NCBI RefSeq assembly: GCF_016924145.1
Contig: NZ_JAFFZO010000015.1
Span: forward strand, 1-64,000
DNA: 64,000 nucleotides
Source of the DNA: Amphritea pacifica
Lineage (GTDB): Bacteria; Pseudomonadota; Gammaproteobacteria; Pseudomonadales; Balneatricaceae
Direction of reading: 5' to 3'
Shown here: positions 51,073-60,232 of the stretch, one piece after another
Position numbering within the stretch: position 1 is the first letter of the stretch
Layout: the number at the start of each line of letters is the position of its first letter
Notes under the pieces: generated by a model
Databases searched by the model: none
What the model was told of the DNA's origin: nothing
What the model saw: the letters and a program-made list of their open reading frames with translations, nothing else
Translations under genes and position numbers: made by a program

Positions 51073-51988
51073 ATGCAACCCGCCCCGGCAGTCTTTGATT
51101 GCCGGAGCGCATTTAGGGGCAGGCCTGGGGTTAAAGGCTGAACACCTGGATGATATTTTGGCGTTACCTGTGGAAGAAGATATTTGCACGGGTAATCGTC
51201 TGTGGTTTGAAGTGCATACAGAGAATTACTTTGTTGCGGGAGGGCCCCGGCTAAATTATCTCCGCTCAATCCGTGAGAACTATGATCTGAGCTTTCATGG
51301 CGTTGGGGGATCATTAGGCAATGATCATCAGTCTATGCCTGAGCATATTCAACAGGTAAAAGCGTTAATCAATGAGTTTCAGCCAACGCTGATATCCGAA
51401 CATGCGGTCTGGTCTCGCTCCGGCGGTACATATTTTGCTGACCTTATGCCCCTGCCCAGAACCCGGGACGCACTGCGGTCGTTAGTGGAAGGGATTGACC
51501 GCTATCAGTCAGGCATAGGCCGGCGTATTTTAATTGAGAATCCGACTAACTATCTGGATTTCATCAGCGAGATGGATGAACCTCAGTTTTTAGTTGAAGC
51601 AGCGCAGCGCAGTGGCTGTGGTTTATTAATTGATATCAATAATTTGTATCTCAGTAGTAAAAACACCGGTATTGATGCAGCACAGTATTTGTCGCAGATT
51701 CCTGCTGAGCTGGTTGGTGAGATTCATATGGCCGGGTATGACCCTGACCCGGAATTAGGCCAGGCACTATTAATCGACAGTCATGCAGCAGATATTGATG
51801 GCCCGGTCTGGGCTTTGTTGGAGCACGCGTTGTCTCTGTTTGGACATCGGCCGGTATTAATCGAACGGGATGCCAATATACCGCCGTTTGCTGAGTTGAT
51901 GAGGGAGCGCCAGACGGCACAGGGCTATTTAGATCAGTGCAGCGGTCATACCGCTGTGGCTAATGGCTTTCAAAAGGAGGCACGCTGA
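51044..51988 (+). CDS. bufB: MNIO-family (DUF692) bufferin-maturation enzyme
   Basis: Multinuclear non-haem iron oxidase that modifies precursor cysteines. TIM-barrel iron ligands are visible in order: EVHTENYF, LSFHGVGGSLG, SEHAVWS, IENPTNY, LLIDINNLY, EIHMAGY and LIERDANIP. The full frame gives 314 residues. The start is uncertain: ATG 51044 lies inside bufA with no ribosome site, and two TTG codons (51059, 51095) are alternatives, the conserved part beginning near GLGLKAEHL. Either way it is translationally coupled to bufA. Its stop overlaps the bufC start (TGATG). Confidence 0.92.
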   Translation: MEWVLLKVHECNPPRQSLIAGAHLGAGLGLKAEHLDDILALPVEEDICTGNRLWFEVHTENYFVAGGPRLNYLRSIRENYDLSFHGVGGSLGNDHQSMPEHIQQVKALINEFQPTLISEHAVWSRSGGTYFADLMPLPRTRDALRSLVEGIDRYQSGIGRRILIENPTNYLDFISEMDEPQFLVEAAQRSGCGLLIDINNLYLSSKNTGIDAAQYLSQIPAELVGEIHMAGYDPDPELGQALLIDSHAADIDGPVWALLEHALSLFGHRPVLIERDANIPPFAELMRERQTAQGYLDQCSGHTAVANGFQKEAR

Positions 51989-52851
51989 TGGCGCTGAGTC
52001 CTTACATTGATGCATTTGCAGATTACCTGCGTACCGGTGATGCCCGTTGTATGAACGATTTTTGCGTTAATGCTGAGCATATGAAGCGATTATCTGTGTA
52101 TCGCAATGGTTTTTATAAAGGTTGTGTTGATGCGCTAGCGGCAAACTTTCCTATGTGTGAAAAGCTTATTGGGCGCGCAACGTTTAAGCGTATCGCCTGT
52201 GTTTATGTCGACCATTTTCCGCCTGGACAAGGGACGTTGGTCGGTTATGGGCAGAGCTTTCCTGGCTTTCTCAGTGACCTTATTGCGGATATAGAAGCAC
52301 CGCCTGAGACTGTCACGCTATCCCCGGCTTTGGTCGACTTAGCGCGTTTGGATTACGCATGGCTAACGAGCCTGATGAGTGTGGACGCGACGCAGACGCT
52401 GACAGCAGAAAAGATCTCATGGCTGGTGGAAGAGGGGCACGATTTTACTCAAGCCGTGGTGAAATTAAACACCAGTGTTGCGCTTCTGCGAGTCAGTTCC
52501 GGTACTTTGAAGCAATGGATCGGATTAAAAACTGACTCAAGTGTAGCGGAGCCTGTAGAGACCAGTGCTGTTGAGGGAGAATTTAATAGCATCAGTGAGT
52601 TAACGCGGGCGGATAGCGCTTCCGCTGTTGATACTGTGATGTTTTGGCGTGTACAGGGTGCCGTGCAGGCGCGCTCGCTTTCCGCGCCTGAAATAGCGCT
52701 TATGGCAACGTTACAGGGAGATGGAGACATACTTGAAAGGGCTTTTGATGCCGCGTTAGCTTTAGACCCTGATTTTGATGTCAGTGATGTTTTCTCAGCC
52801 TGCCTGCAAAATGAAATATTAGAAATTGATATGGCCAAATACAATGATTAG
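51988..52851 (+). CDS. bufC: DUF2063-family partner of the MNIO enzyme
   Basis: Substrate-binding partner that presents the precursor to the MNIO enzyme. The N-terminal domain has the DUF2063 pattern YRNGFYKGCVDALAANFPMC followed by EKLIGRATF, and then VDHFPPGQGTLVGYGQSFPGF. The C-terminal half (about 160-285) is a second domain that likely binds the precursor leader. At 287 residues it has typical length. A perfect AAGGAGG lies seven bases before ATG 51988, which overlaps the previous stop. Confidence 0.9.
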   Translation: MALSPYIDAFADYLRTGDARCMNDFCVNAEHMKRLSVYRNGFYKGCVDALAANFPMCEKLIGRATFKRIACVYVDHFPPGQGTLVGYGQSFPGFLSDLIADIEAPPETVTLSPALVDLARLDYAWLTSLMSVDATQTLTAEKISWLVEEGHDFTQAVVKLNTSVALLRVSSGTLKQWIGLKTDSSVAEPVETSAVEGEFNSISELTRADSASAVDTVMFWRVQGAVQARSLSAPEIALMATLQGDGDILERAFDAALALDPDFDVSDVFSACLQNEILEIDMAKYND

Positions 52852-52866
52852 CACTAGGGAGTACAT

Positions 52867-53412
52867 ATGGGTATGGTAGGCAAACTCCGTGAACGTTACG
52901 TACAACTGGGTGTGCAGTTGTCACGATTGTTAGAGCCCCTGGCACTGTTCTTTCTCCGTTTTATGGTGGCTAAAGTCTTCCTGGACTCCGGGCTGAGTAA
53001 GTGGGATGGCTTTTTACAGTTTAATGTAGAGAAGTATGACCTGTTCAAGTATGAATTCTTCTGCCCGGATCCGGTCAGACCCGGAGCATTACAGCTATGT
53101 AACCCTGAAACACTTGAGTATGTTGAAGGCTCATTTGTAGTGAAAATGATTGAGCTACTGGCCGTATTTGCGGGTATAGCGGAAGTTGTATTGCCAATCT
53201 TACTCATTATTGGTCTGTTGTCTCGTTTTGCAGCGTTAGGCCTGATAGGCATGACAATGTTTATTCAACTGGCGGTATTCCCAACATGGGATCACTGGAT
53301 TAATCCAGCATCCTGGTGGGCTGTTTCCCTGCTGATTATTGTTGCCCGTGGTCCGGGAATTCTGTCAATTGACCGATTGTTTGGTTTAGATGCAAAACCT
53401 GTTTCGCTGTAA
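52867..53412 (+). CDS. bufD: DoxX-family membrane protein of the bufferin operon
   Basis: Inner-membrane protein of 181 residues with four hydrophobic segments (about 22-42, 90-112, 118-138, 145-165). The DoxX pattern ALFFLRFMVAKVFLDSGLSKW opens the family domain. DoxX proteins are common last genes of bufferin operons; their exact role is not settled, but redox or quinone-linked functions are discussed. A periplasmic loop has two Cys (FFCPDPV, LQLCNPE). It follows bufC by 15 bases with AGGGAG as ribosome site. Confidence 0.88.
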   Translation: MGMVGKLRERYVQLGVQLSRLLEPLALFFLRFMVAKVFLDSGLSKWDGFLQFNVEKYDLFKYEFFCPDPVRPGALQLCNPETLEYVEGSFVVKMIELLAVFAGIAEVVLPILLIIGLLSRFAALGLIGMTMFIQLAVFPTWDHWINPASWWAVSLLIIVARGPGILSIDRLFGLDAKPVSL

Positions 53413-53988
53413 ACCTCTTCTATTGGGGTTTCCCTGAGACCATAGCATTGATACAGAGGTATGCTGTGCTTGAATGAGTACGATATTCAACATCAGAGAT
53501 AAATAGGGCCAGAATAAAATTACCAAAGCATGAGAGGCAAAGAGAGTGTTATCAACAGGTGCCTTTCTTTCGACAGAGCAAAGAAAAAGGGCTGCCCGGA
53601 GTCTATCAGAGCCGTCATAATGGTGTGACGGATTGACTGCGCCATTGCCAGTCTCAGGTTAATAAGTCGCGATCCCGATTCCAGCTTACACCAGGGAACC
53701 AGTGATTTCATGCGCCCAGAACGGCCCCGTTCTATCTTATTGATATACTTTTTATTCGTAGAGTGATGATAACGCCAGAGATAACCTCAGATAACTCGTC
53801 CGGGATTGTCGGGTACCCGATTCAGAGAGCCTGTTAACCGCCTACCGTTTGGCTGTTGCATCCGACTGTTCGACTCAATCTCCTCTTCCTTGTGGCAACG
53901 CTTGCCTGATTAATCTTCTGGTTACCTGTGCAGTGGTTGTTGATGTAAAATACCCGCTTATCTGATGTGAGCATAGAACCCATTATCT
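53413..53988. other. Gene-poor stretch with a possible decayed minus-strand gene
   Basis: No intact gene recognised. On the minus strand an 80-90 codon frame covers about 53520-53775 and reads protein-like (for instance YHHSTNKKYINKIERGRSGR, then a Met and a helix-forming stretch), with an ATG at 53711 giving 63 residues. It matches no family I know and lacks a ribosome site; it may be a gene remnant. The last 100 bases are the promoter region of the GntR gene. Confidence 0.35.
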
Positions 53989-54699
53989 ATGAACGAAAAT
54001 ATTAAAAGAAGAACTGCGAAACGAGATGAAGAGTCGATCTATGATCAGATTCTTGGGGCCATCTTTGAACGTAAACTTTTGCCAGGTACCCGGCTTAAGG
54101 AGGAGGAGCTCTGCGAAGTTTTTGGTGTTGGGCGTGGTAGTGTAAGAAAGGTGCTTCAGCGGTTGGCTCATGAAAACCTGGTAGAGACGATTCCCAATAG
54201 TGGCTCTTTTATAGCCAAGCCCACCATTAAAGAGTCAAAAGAGGTATTTCAGGCACGTCTTTTGATCGAAACCGAGCTGGTCAGAGAGTTAGCCTTAGTC
54301 TTTTCTCCTGAGAAACGTCAGGCGTTGGAGGATCATGTCGCCCGTGAACAGATGGCGCACGATACCGGTAACCATAATCAACGCATAAGGCTGTCCGGGG
54401 AATATCATCTGTTGATTGGAAAGCTGGCGGATAAACCGGTTCTGACAGAGTTTCTTCGGGAGATTATCTCTCGCACCTCATTGATTATCGCACTTTATGA
54501 ACGCACCAAGTCAAATAGTGGGGATGTACCCACTCCCCCCTGTCGGGACCATCGGCAATTGATTGAAATTCTGGAGAATGGCGAGGCAGAGAAAGCGGTG
54601 ACTCTGATGCGCGATCACTTGCTGGATATCCAGAGTATGTTGAATCTTGACCCCCCCACTGAAAAGCCAGTGGATCTTAGAAGCATATTTACCAGTTAA
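53989..54699 (+). CDS. GntR-family regulator with FCD domain
   Basis: A 236-residue FadR-subfamily regulator. The N-terminal winged helix (about 10-80) is EEELCEVFGVGRGSVRKVLQ followed by the wing VETIPNSGSFIAKP; the C-terminal all-helical FCD ligand domain (90-225) has the metal/ligand residues within LIETELVRELA and HLLIGKLADKP. It faces the allantoin genes and is the only regulator among them, so it likely controls them in response to an allantoin-pathway metabolite. The two TTGTTAACAA sites at 58881 and 59131 fit the FadR-subfamily operator pattern TNGTNNACNA. Confidence 0.9.
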   Translation: MNENIKRRTAKRDEESIYDQILGAIFERKLLPGTRLKEEELCEVFGVGRGSVRKVLQRLAHENLVETIPNSGSFIAKPTIKESKEVFQARLLIETELVRELALVFSPEKRQALEDHVAREQMAHDTGNHNQRIRLSGEYHLLIGKLADKPVLTEFLREIISRTSLIIALYERTKSNSGDVPTPPCRDHRQLIEILENGEAEKAVTLMRDHLLDIQSMLNLDPPTEKPVDLRSIFTS

Positions 54700-54745
54700 A
54701 TCTGAAGCCTGGAAAAGACTGAACACGCGAACCCTCTTCAATAAT

Positions 54746-54777
54746 AAAACCAGTGCAGCTATCACTGCACTGGTTTT
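54746..54777. terminator. Bidirectional terminator between gntR and the NCS1 permease
   Basis: Thirteen-pair perfect stem AAAACCAGTGCAG/CTGCACTGGTTTT with a six-base loop; A-run on one side and T-run on the other serve both converging genes. Confidence 0.9.
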
Positions 54778-54793
54778 GTAAATCGGCATCCCT

Positions 54794-56263
54794 TTACGCT
54801 TCAGCGTTCACATCTTCCTTTATTGCAGTGGTTTTAGTCTGGAGCATCAGTATTTTGTATACCAGACCACCGAGTAAGGCACCTACTACCCATCCAAAGC
54901 CGGACAGCTCTGCTAATGCGGGCACCCACACTGTACCTACTGAGAAAATAGCGGCGACAGCAAATGCCTGCAACGCTTTACTGTTCCAGCCATTGTGATA
55001 GTGGTATTCACCATCGGGGGCTGAAGAGAACAGATCCTCAAGGTTCAGTTTCTGTTTCTTAATCAGATAGTAGTCCGCGATCATAATGCCGTAGATCGGC
55101 GCAAGTACGGCGCCCAGAGTGTTTACAAAGCCCGCAATGCCGATATTACTGATCACCGAGACCCACAGCGCGCCAACAAAGAATGCGATACAGGCGGTGA
55201 TAACCCCTCCGGAACGAAAACTTATTTTGCTGGGCGCCAGGTTAGCCAGATCAAAAGCGGGTGGAACAAAGTTTGCCACCAGATTTATACCAATAGTAGC
55301 GGCAAAGAAGCAGACTGAGGCGATGATGGTGAGAGGCAGACTGCCGACCCGCTCAACGATATCCGTTGGGTTGGTCAGTGTTTCACCGAAGATAACAACG
55401 GTGCCGGCGGTGACAAATAGGGCAATAAAAGAGAAAACGGCGACGTTGACAGGCAGCCCCCACCAGTTGCCTTTTTTGAGGACCTTTTCACTTTTTACAA
55501 AGCGGGAGAAATCGCCGAAGTTAATAACCACTGCGGCAAAATAGGCAATCATAGTGCCCATTATTGCCAGAAATGCCATCACCGGGCCTCCCTCATATTC
55601 TCCTGTCCCTCTGAATATGGTGCCCACAGCAGGCAGGAGCTGGTCACCCGCTTCAATCCAGATCATGATCATCAGGGCGATCATCACCAGATAGACAAAG
55701 GGACCTGCCCAGTTGAGAAAGCGGGTAATCCAGTCGATACCTTGCATAAACATATACATCTGGAAGAACCAGACAATGATATAAGCGGTCCAGCCGATAC
55801 TGGTCATGCCAAGAAACTCTTCTCCGCCCGCGCTCCCCGGGAATAGCGCATGAATAAGCAAAGTGACGGCGGTTGAGGCGAAGTAAGTTTGCACGCCGTA
55901 CCAGAAAATAGCCACGATAGCGCGCATCATAGCGGGAAAGTTGGCCCCACGGACCCCCATACTGGCGCGTGCCATGACCGGGTAGGGAATGCCGTATTTC
56001 ACACTGGGAATGCCGGACAGATTGCACAGCACCATAACAAAAATAGATGCTGCAATAATGGCAGCCATGACAGCCCAGCCGTTGAGACCGTAGGCGATGA
56101 ACAGCGATGCCGCCAGGGTATAACCAAACAGGCTCTGAACATCATTAGCCCAGACGTTGAATATCTCAAACGCACCCCACTTACGATCTTTTGGCGATAG
56201 CGGCGCCAGATCCTCATTGTAGAGACTGGGATCGATGTTTTTAATCTTCAGATCTTCAGACAT
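54794..56263 (-). CDS. NCS1-family permease (allantoin/uracil/cytosine type), copy 1
   Basis: Inner-membrane cation-coupled nucleobase transporter of 489 residues with twelve hydrophobic segments. The NCS1 N-terminal pattern WGAFEIFNVWANDVQSLFGY, the motif GIPYPVMARASMGVRGANFP and INFGDFSRFVKS (helix 6 region) are present. Placed in an allantoin cluster, allantoin is the likeliest substrate, but uracil, hydantoin or cytosine are possible. The neighbouring second permease suggests they divide substrates. No hairpin separates it from its own 200-base upstream region. Confidence 0.88.
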   Translation of the reverse strand: MSEDLKIKNIDPSLYNEDLAPLSPKDRKWGAFEIFNVWANDVQSLFGYTLAASLFIAYGLNGWAVMAAIIAASIFVMVLCNLSGIPSVKYGIPYPVMARASMGVRGANFPAMMRAIVAIFWYGVQTYFASTAVTLLIHALFPGSAGGEEFLGMTSIGWTAYIIVWFFQMYMFMQGIDWITRFLNWAGPFVYLVMIALMIMIWIEAGDQLLPAVGTIFRGTGEYEGGPVMAFLAIMGTMIAYFAAVVINFGDFSRFVKSEKVLKKGNWWGLPVNVAVFSFIALFVTAGTVVIFGETLTNPTDIVERVGSLPLTIIASVCFFAATIGINLVANFVPPAFDLANLAPSKISFRSGGVITACIAFFVGALWVSVISNIGIAGFVNTLGAVLAPIYGIMIADYYLIKKQKLNLEDLFSSAPDGEYHYHNGWNSKALQAFAVAAIFSVGTVWVPALAELSGFGWVVGALLGGLVYKILMLQTKTTAIKEDVNAEA

Positions 56264-56491
56264 GCCGACCTCCGGATATTATGGGCGTGGCGTTGAGGTC
56301 TGACGTGCCAGCCGTGGAGTGGGATAAGCGATAGGTCTCATCTTTTCTTAAGTGCTGCATGGGGGTACCTTTTTGTTATATTTTTGTCAGGCGCGCTAAG
56401 CGCTGCTTCTCTCTTAAATCGTTCTCTGTACGGATTGTTCAACCGGTGAACGCTCAAACCGGTTTTCATTTGTTGGCGACTCTGCGTCGAT

Positions 56492-57853
56492 TCAGCTGCG
56501 AAAACGTGTGCAGGCCGACCAGTTGTTCATCAGCAGGTAGTACGTCAGACCGGCGGGTATCAGGCTGGCATACCATGAAATTGAGGAGAAGGTGAGTGCA
56601 ACCGCCGCCCCTAGCAAGGAAGCGATAATGGCTGCCCAGTTGACGCCACGGTATGGTCCTGTTTCGTTATACAGATGTTCCAGATTCAGGGTGCGGTTAC
56701 GCAGAAGAAAGTAGTCTACAACCAGGACCGCGAAGATCGGGCCCAGAAATGCTGAATAGGTCTGTACGAACAGTTGTAACCCTGCTGACGATTCCTCCTT
56801 CACCAGCTCCCAGGGGAAAGTCGCAAAGGCGGCAAGTCCTACCACAATGGTGGCTGTACGAAATTTGAGCTTGAAAACGTCCATCAGAATATAGGTAGGG
56901 GGCACCACATTATTAAGCACGTTGGTGGTGACCTGTGCAAAAGCGATAAATAGCAGAGTAGTGACAAGCAGAGGTGTATTGTCTACTGCACTGGAGAATA
57001 CCTGGATAGGATCAGAAACCCCTGTGGCACCGGAGACCATCAGTCCTATCAGGCCCATAAACAGGGTGCAGGGCAGGATCGACATGGCGTAGATAATACT
57101 CAGCAGGCCTGCCCCTGTACCTTTTTTCAGCTCTCGGGAATAGTCGCTGACATTCAGCATCATGGTGCTGTAAATACCCAGAAACAGCATTGTTGCAGCC
57201 CAGAAAGGCGCCCCCCAGGTGCCCTCGATATTCACCAGGTTAGTGGTGATCTCATCACCGTATTTGCTGATAACGCTGTAGAACATATATACCAGCGATA
57301 GCAGAATAAAGCCGCTACCGATGTTTTCCAGCCATTTGATTCCCTGAAAGCCAAATATCGACAGGCCAATCTGTAATAACTGAAATGTGACAAAGAAAAA
57401 GATCAGGTTATCGAAACCAAACATAGTGCTGGAAACCGCATTGAGAGCGCCGGCACCGATCCAGGACTGAAATCCGTACCAGACAATAGCGGGAACCGCC
57501 CGCACCAGCCCGGGAAAGCGTGTACCAGCAAAGCCGAATGCACTGCGTGCCTGCACCATAAAAGGGATGCCATATTTATAACCGGCGGCACCGTTAAGGC
57601 TCAGGGCGATACCGATGATAAAACAGCCGATGGCAATCGCGACAGTCGCCTGAAGTAAGTTGAGTGTACCCACGATGCTGGAACCCATGGCGAAGGTGCC
57701 GATTGAGACACAGCCACCGAACCAGGCCAGCAGATAGGATATGCGCCCCATAATCCGGGTTTTTTGAGGGGCAAGGGACTCTTCACCTGCGGCTTTGGTA
57801 TCGACCGGGTCATCAATAAGTTCAGACGGAGACAATACTTGTTCATTTTGCAT
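56492..57853 (-). CDS. NCS1-family permease, copy 2
   Basis: A 453-residue transporter with twelve hydrophobic segments, related to but clearly different from the preceding one. The pattern YKYGIPFMVQARSAFGFAGTRF and LNVSDYSRELKKGTG match NCS1 helices 2-3 and 6-7. It begins with a 30-residue acidic N-terminal tail. The layout suggests two permeases for allantoin and a related purine or pyrimidine. It lies 182 bases from the racemase start; that gap has no hairpin, so all three may share transcripts. Confidence 0.86.
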   Translation of the reverse strand: MQNEQVLSPSELIDDPVDTKAAGEESLAPQKTRIMGRISYLLAWFGGCVSIGTFAMGSSIVGTLNLLQATVAIAIGCFIIGIALSLNGAAGYKYGIPFMVQARSAFGFAGTRFPGLVRAVPAIVWYGFQSWIGAGALNAVSSTMFGFDNLIFFFVTFQLLQIGLSIFGFQGIKWLENIGSGFILLSLVYMFYSVISKYGDEITTNLVNIEGTWGAPFWAATMLFLGIYSTMMLNVSDYSRELKKGTGAGLLSIIYAMSILPCTLFMGLIGLMVSGATGVSDPIQVFSSAVDNTPLLVTTLLFIAFAQVTTNVLNNVVPPTYILMDVFKLKFRTATIVVGLAAFATFPWELVKEESSAGLQLFVQTYSAFLGPIFAVLVVDYFLLRNRTLNLEHLYNETGPYRGVNWAAIIASLLGAAVALTFSSISWYASLIPAGLTYYLLMNNWSACTRFRS

Positions 57854-58035
57854 TTCAGGACCCTCCCGGGAGTATAGCTCCCGATTAACTTTTTATTCTT
57901 CTTTTAAAGAAAACTGATTTGCCATGACCGTTCACATTGCGTTTAGGTCAATCCCTATCAGTTCGTTCTGATATAGCGGTTGAATCTATTTGTATTTGGA
58001 TCTGTATAACCGATGTGTGCATCAACAAAGAGCCT

Positions 58036-58776
58036 TCAATATGTTCTCTGTGACAAGTGTTCAAACTGGCCGGTAAACGCTTTCGGGCGCGGGTAGTCCA
58101 GATCGCCATGTTTACTGGTACCCAGTTGCAGACTCACCAAAGACTCCGCCAGTTTGACTGCGGCCGTAACGCCTTCAACGATCGGCAGACCAACCGCTTT
58201 CTGGATCTGCTGTCGCAGATCTGCCATGCCTCCACAGCCAAGTACAATGGCGCCGATATTATCTTCCGCTTTCGCGCGCAGGCACTCCTCAATAATCCGG
58301 TCCAGTGCCTGGTTTTTGCTCTCTTCAAGGTCGAGCACTGGAATTTCGGCAGCACGAATACGGCGACAGTGATGGGAAAAGCCATAACTTTGCAACAGAT
58401 GTTCAGCAATGATGCCGGTGCGACCCAGTGTGGTAACGATGGAGAAACGGGTGCTAATCAGGGTGGCCATATGAAAGGCCGCTTCAGCTATACCGATGAC
58501 CGGGGCGTGGGTTAGCTCACGTGCAGCCAGCAGACCGGGATCGCCAAAGCAGGCGATAATGTAGGCATCGGTATTTTCGCGTTCACCGGCAAGCACTTCC
58601 TCCGCAACGCCTACGGCACTAATAGCCTCGTCGAAGTGACTCTCGATAGAGACCGGTCCACTCCGGGGATTGGTTGCCACGATTGTGGTTCCGGGAGCGG
58701 CGATACGAGTAGCGGCTTCACCTATCTTTTCAGTCATGCTCACGGTGGTGTTTGGGTTAATCAGGTGAATCTGCAT
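58036..58776 (-). CDS. Asp/Glu/hydantoin racemase family protein, likely allantoin racemase
   Basis: A 246-residue cofactor-independent racemase with two catalytic cysteines: ACFGDPG near residues 75-81 and LGCGGMA near 181-187. The opening IHLINPNTTVSMTEKI is typical of hydantoin/allantoin racemases. It would interconvert R- and S-allantoin so that both feed the stereospecific allantoinase. It diverges from puuE, sharing a 475-base regulatory region with two identical palindromes. Confidence 0.87.
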   Translation of the reverse strand: MQIHLINPNTTVSMTEKIGEAATRIAAPGTTIVATNPRSGPVSIESHFDEAISAVGVAEEVLAGERENTDAYIIACFGDPGLLAARELTHAPVIGIAEAAFHMATLISTRFSIVTTLGRTGIIAEHLLQSYGFSHHCRRIRAAEIPVLDLEESKNQALDRIIEECLRAKAEDNIGAIVLGCGGMADLRQQIQKAVGLPIVEGVTAAVKLAESLVSLQLGTSKHGDLDYPRPKAFTGQFEHLSQRTY

Positions 58777-58880
58777 GGTTGTTATCCTGCATGTTCATGG
58801 TCATTTTTATTTTGATTTCTACGTTAATACTGAGTTTTGTTATCTGTTTTGTCTCATTTAGTTACTCACATGTCAATTAT

Positions 58881-58890
58881 TTGTTAACAA
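58881..58890. promoter_or_regulatory. Candidate GntR/FCD operator 1
   Basis: Perfect ten-base palindrome TTGTTAACAA, 105 bases upstream of the racemase start. It fits the FadR-subfamily consensus TNGTNNACNA. Confidence 0.55.
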
Positions 58891-59130
58891 TTTATCTTCA
58901 TATTGTTTTTCGCATTATGGTGTTATCTTTTGATGTTATCCCTGTCAGATTGACTCTTAATCGATAGATAACTCTGGTCTTATAGCTATTCATAGTCTTA
59001 ATCTGAGTGGTCAAACGGCGGATTTTTCACTTTATGGAATATTTATTGGAACTTATTACTCATTGTTTTAAATAGATAATTAATGGATTTGTATGCGGTA
59101 GATTGTTTATCGATACAAAAATAATAGACA

Positions 59131-59140
59131 TTGTTAACAA
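59131..59140. promoter_or_regulatory. Candidate GntR/FCD operator 2
   Basis: A second identical TTGTTAACAA, 112 bases upstream of the puuE start and exactly 250 bases from operator 1. The near-symmetric placement relative to both divergent genes argues for a shared regulator. Confidence 0.55.
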
Positions 59141-59251
59141 TTAAAAGTAATTATATAAACAATTGTATTTTTCTGTGTTTCTTATTCTGCTTCTCACAGT
59201 CGGCGTCTAACTGCTGGTGTAATAACAATTAAAATTGAAGAGGATCATGTT

Positions 59252-60172
59252 ATGAGCAATGTGTATGACAGAGACCTGGTGGGTTATGGCAAAGCAGCGC
59301 CTGACCCAAAGTGGCCACATAAGGCCCGGATTGCTGTTTCTTTTGTGTTGAACTATGAAGAGGGAGGAGAGCGCTGTGTGCTGCACGGTGATAGTGAATC
59401 AGAAGCTTTTCTATCGGAAATGATAGGCGCACAACCCCTGGCTGGGGTGCGTCATATGAGCATGGAATCTATCTATGAATATGGCAGTCGTGCAGGTGTC
59501 TGGCGTTTGTTAAAGCTGTTTAAAAAGCATGATATTCCGCTGACTATTTTTGCTGTGGCTATGGCCGCAGAACGCCATCCCGAGGTGATCAGGGCAATGG
59601 TGAAAGATGGACATGAGATATGCAGTCACGGTTACCGCTGGATCGACTATCAATATATGGATGAAGAGGAGGAACGGGAACATATTCAGAAGGCGATTGG
59701 GATTCTGACAGAGATAACCGGAGAACGTCCGCTGGGCTGGTATACCGGCCGGACAAGCCCTAATACCCGCCGGTTGGTGGCTGAAGAGGGGGGCTTCTTG
59801 TATGAGTCTGATACCTATGATGATGATTTGCCCTATTGGAATATGTTGTCAGGGCGCCCTCAACTGACGATCCCTTATACCCTGGACACCAACGATATGC
59901 GTTTCGCCAGTAATCAGGGATTCAACTGTGGCGATCAGTTTTTTACCTACCTGAAAGATGCCTTCGACACCCTCTATGAGGAAGGCGCGGATAGCCCCAA
60001 AATGCTTTCAATCGGTTTACATTGCCGCCTGGTGGGGCGTCCGGCCAGAATTGCCGCTCTGTCGCGTTTTCTTGAATATGTGCAACAGCATCGTGATGTA
60101 TGGCTCTGTCGTCGTATTGATATTGCCCGACACTGGCACCAGCACCACCCATACCCGCAAGCGGAAAGCTGA
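59252..60172 (+). CDS. puuE: Allantoinase PuuE (polysaccharide-deacetylase fold)
   Basis: Metal-independent allantoinase that opens allantoin to allantoate. The 306 residues match the PuuE family: RDLVGYGKAAPDPKWP at the start, SFVLNYEEGGE, EICSHGYRWIDYQ and LGWYTGRTSPNTRRLV. It is unrelated in fold to the amidohydrolase AllB. ATG 59252 follows GAGGAT. It heads puuE-alc-allA on the plus strand. Confidence 0.94.
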   Translation: MSNVYDRDLVGYGKAAPDPKWPHKARIAVSFVLNYEEGGERCVLHGDSESEAFLSEMIGAQPLAGVRHMSMESIYEYGSRAGVWRLLKLFKKHDIPLTIFAVAMAAERHPEVIRAMVKDGHEICSHGYRWIDYQYMDEEEEREHIQKAIGILTEITGERPLGWYTGRTSPNTRRLVAEEGGFLYESDTYDDDLPYWNMLSGRPQLTIPYTLDTNDMRFASNQGFNCGDQFFTYLKDAFDTLYEEGADSPKMLSIGLHCRLVGRPARIAALSRFLEYVQQHRDVWLCRRIDIARHWHQHHPYPQAES

Positions 60173-60232
60173 TTTTAGAGGTTGCGCTTAGTCTGCCTCA
60201 GATTACCCGAATAAATAGTACCAGGAGACAAT

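Larger units (their letters stand above)
58777..59251. promoter_or_regulatory. Divergent AT-rich regulatory region, racemase / puuE
   Basis: No gene. This 475-base region separates the racemase (minus) and puuE (plus). It contains TTGTTAACAA at 58881-58890 and 59131-59140, and near 59155 a shorter ACAATTGT palindrome. It is far richer in A and T than the flanking genes. Promoter hexamers are too ambiguous here to call. Confidence 0.6.
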
